A stretch of 64,000 bases of DNA. Origin: JAWKTT01 sp041398965. Lineage in GTDB: Bacteria > Planctomycetota > Planctomycetia > Planctomycetales > Planctomycetaceae. Each line of letters begins with the position of its first letter. The first letter of the stretch is position 1. The DNA lies in NCBI GenBank assembly GCA_041398965.1, contig JAWKTT010000003.1, forward strand, positions 350,197 to 414,196, in the 5' to 3' direction. A model generated the notes under the pieces. That model made no database searches. It was not told the origin of the DNA and saw nothing but the letters and a program-made list of their open reading frames with translations. The position numbers were made by a program, and so were the translations under genes. Below are positions 63,460 through 64,000 of the stretch, in pieces.

Positions 63460-63855
63460 ATGCGCATCGGCTGGCTCAGACGCCTGTTCGGTGACCGTGG
63501 AGAACGGCTGGCCACAAAGTTCCTCCGAAATTTGGGCTTTACCATCCTCGCCACGCAGGATCGAAGTCTGCTGGGAGAAATCGATATTGTCGTCCAAAAG
63601 GGTGACACCATCGTTTTCGTCGAAGTGAAAACTCGCAAGTCGACCGCAGCTGGTCATCCGACGGAAGCAATCACACTCACCAAGCAAAAACAGCTGACCC
63701 GCACTGCCCTCGCCTGGCTGAAACGGCGAAACCTCTTAGAACATCGCGCCCGCTTCGACGTCATCGCGATCATCTGGGGCGACGGTAAAGAACCGATCAT
63801 CCAGCACTACATCAACGCCTTCGAACCAACCGGCGACGGCCAAATGTACAGTTGA
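63460..63855 (+). CDS. yraN: YraN-family (UPF0102) endonuclease-like protein
   Basis: 131 residues from the ATG at 63460, eight bases past rplS. GERLATKFLRNLGFTILATQ and GEIDIVVQKGDTIVFVEVKT contain the D-x(n)-ExK nuclease-like core of the family. Often found near rplS and rnhB. Role is not settled; linked to DNA recombination or competence in relatives. Confidence 0.92.
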   Translation: MRIGWLRRLFGDRGERLATKFLRNLGFTILATQDRSLLGEIDIVVQKGDTIVFVEVKTRKSTAAGHPTEAITLTKQKQLTRTALAWLKRRNLLEHRARFDVIAIIWGDGKEPIIQHYINAFEPTGDGQMYS

Positions 63856-63969
63856 CCCCCGCTCCCTTCCGCCCCTCGCAATCGTCCGCCCCTCGCAATC
63901 GTCAAAGTCCTCAGGACTTACATCCAGCAATCAACAGGGATGCGAGCGCAATCGCAACACATCAAAAAA

Positions 63970-64000
63970 TGGGGCTGCTCGGACTTGAACCGAGAACCAA
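63970..64000 (-). tRNA. 3' end of a tRNA, cut by the window
   Basis: On the minus strand the last bases read CTCGG-TTCAAGT-CCGAG (T arm) then CAGCCCC (acceptor strand) and a discriminator A. CCA is not encoded. The anticodon lies beyond the window, so the identity is open. Confidence 0.85.

Overview
The window reads as chromosomal DNA of a planctomycete, most likely order Planctomycetales. This rests on a DUF1592/DUF1587-type cytochrome c protein, a DUF1501 Tat protein, two Ser/Thr kinases (one with a C-terminal FHA domain), a bacterial deoxyhypusine-synthase-like protein, many secreted proteins of unknown function, and a two BMC-H / three BMC-P microcompartment locus of the planctomycete/verrucomicrobial (PVM) type. 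Functions are assigned by reading motifs by eye; no database search was run.

Layout. 1-5 kb: truncated SGNH hydrolase, PilZ protein, a 41-aa membrane peptide, sirtuin and a membrane-anchored endonuclease/exonuclease/phosphatase protein. 4.4-8.1 kb: rpoD and dnaG in the macromolecular-synthesis order. 8.7-15.4 kb: App1-type phosphatase, nadD with a coupled 57-aa coiled-coil protein, the DUF1592 protein and a V8-like protease. 15.6-24.6 kb: Na+/Ca2+ antiporter, TPR protein, a DUF1501 to NosR-like pair sharing a GTGA overlap, ZIP metal transporter and a secreted protein. 25-29.4 kb: a three-gene operon of secreted proteins, partly AT-rich, beside a decayed duplicate of its middle gene. 29.6-38.6 kb: BFD-like ferredoxin, PQQ-propeller protein, a small HTH/ParB island among repeats, a sensor kinase and a dehalogenase-fold hydrolase. 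38.9-53.5 kb: Flp-like pilin, orphan SecD P1-head protein, FGE-fold protein, deoxyhypusine-synthase-like protein, an RND permease carrying an EF-hand loop, mqnE, arfB and a kinase-FHA protein. 53.9-62.1 kb: the microcompartment operon. 62.2-64 kb: lipocalin-like protein, rplS, yraN and the 3' end of a tRNA.

The microcompartment operon is the coherent system here. A DeoR regulator is followed by PduL, two hexameric shell proteins, acetate kinase, a pentameric vertex protein, a CoA-acylating aldehyde dehydrogenase, a second vertex protein, an RpiB/LacAB-like protein, a third vertex protein and a class II aldolase. Together these would split a deoxysugar phosphate (fuculose- or rhamnulose-1-phosphate) to lactaldehyde, oxidise an aldehyde to acyl-CoA, and recover acyl-phosphate and ATP. 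Four enzymes carry terminal amphipathic helices that look like encapsulation peptides. The kinase and isomerase that would feed the aldolase, and a lactaldehyde-consuming dehydrogenase, are not in the window.

Intergenic DNA is rich in repeats: a short MITE-like family (three copies plus a possible remnant), a C/G-rich palindromic family (about five copies), an element bounded by 42-bp inverted repeats, CCCCAC...GTGGGG hairpins and one perfect 22-bp hairpin.
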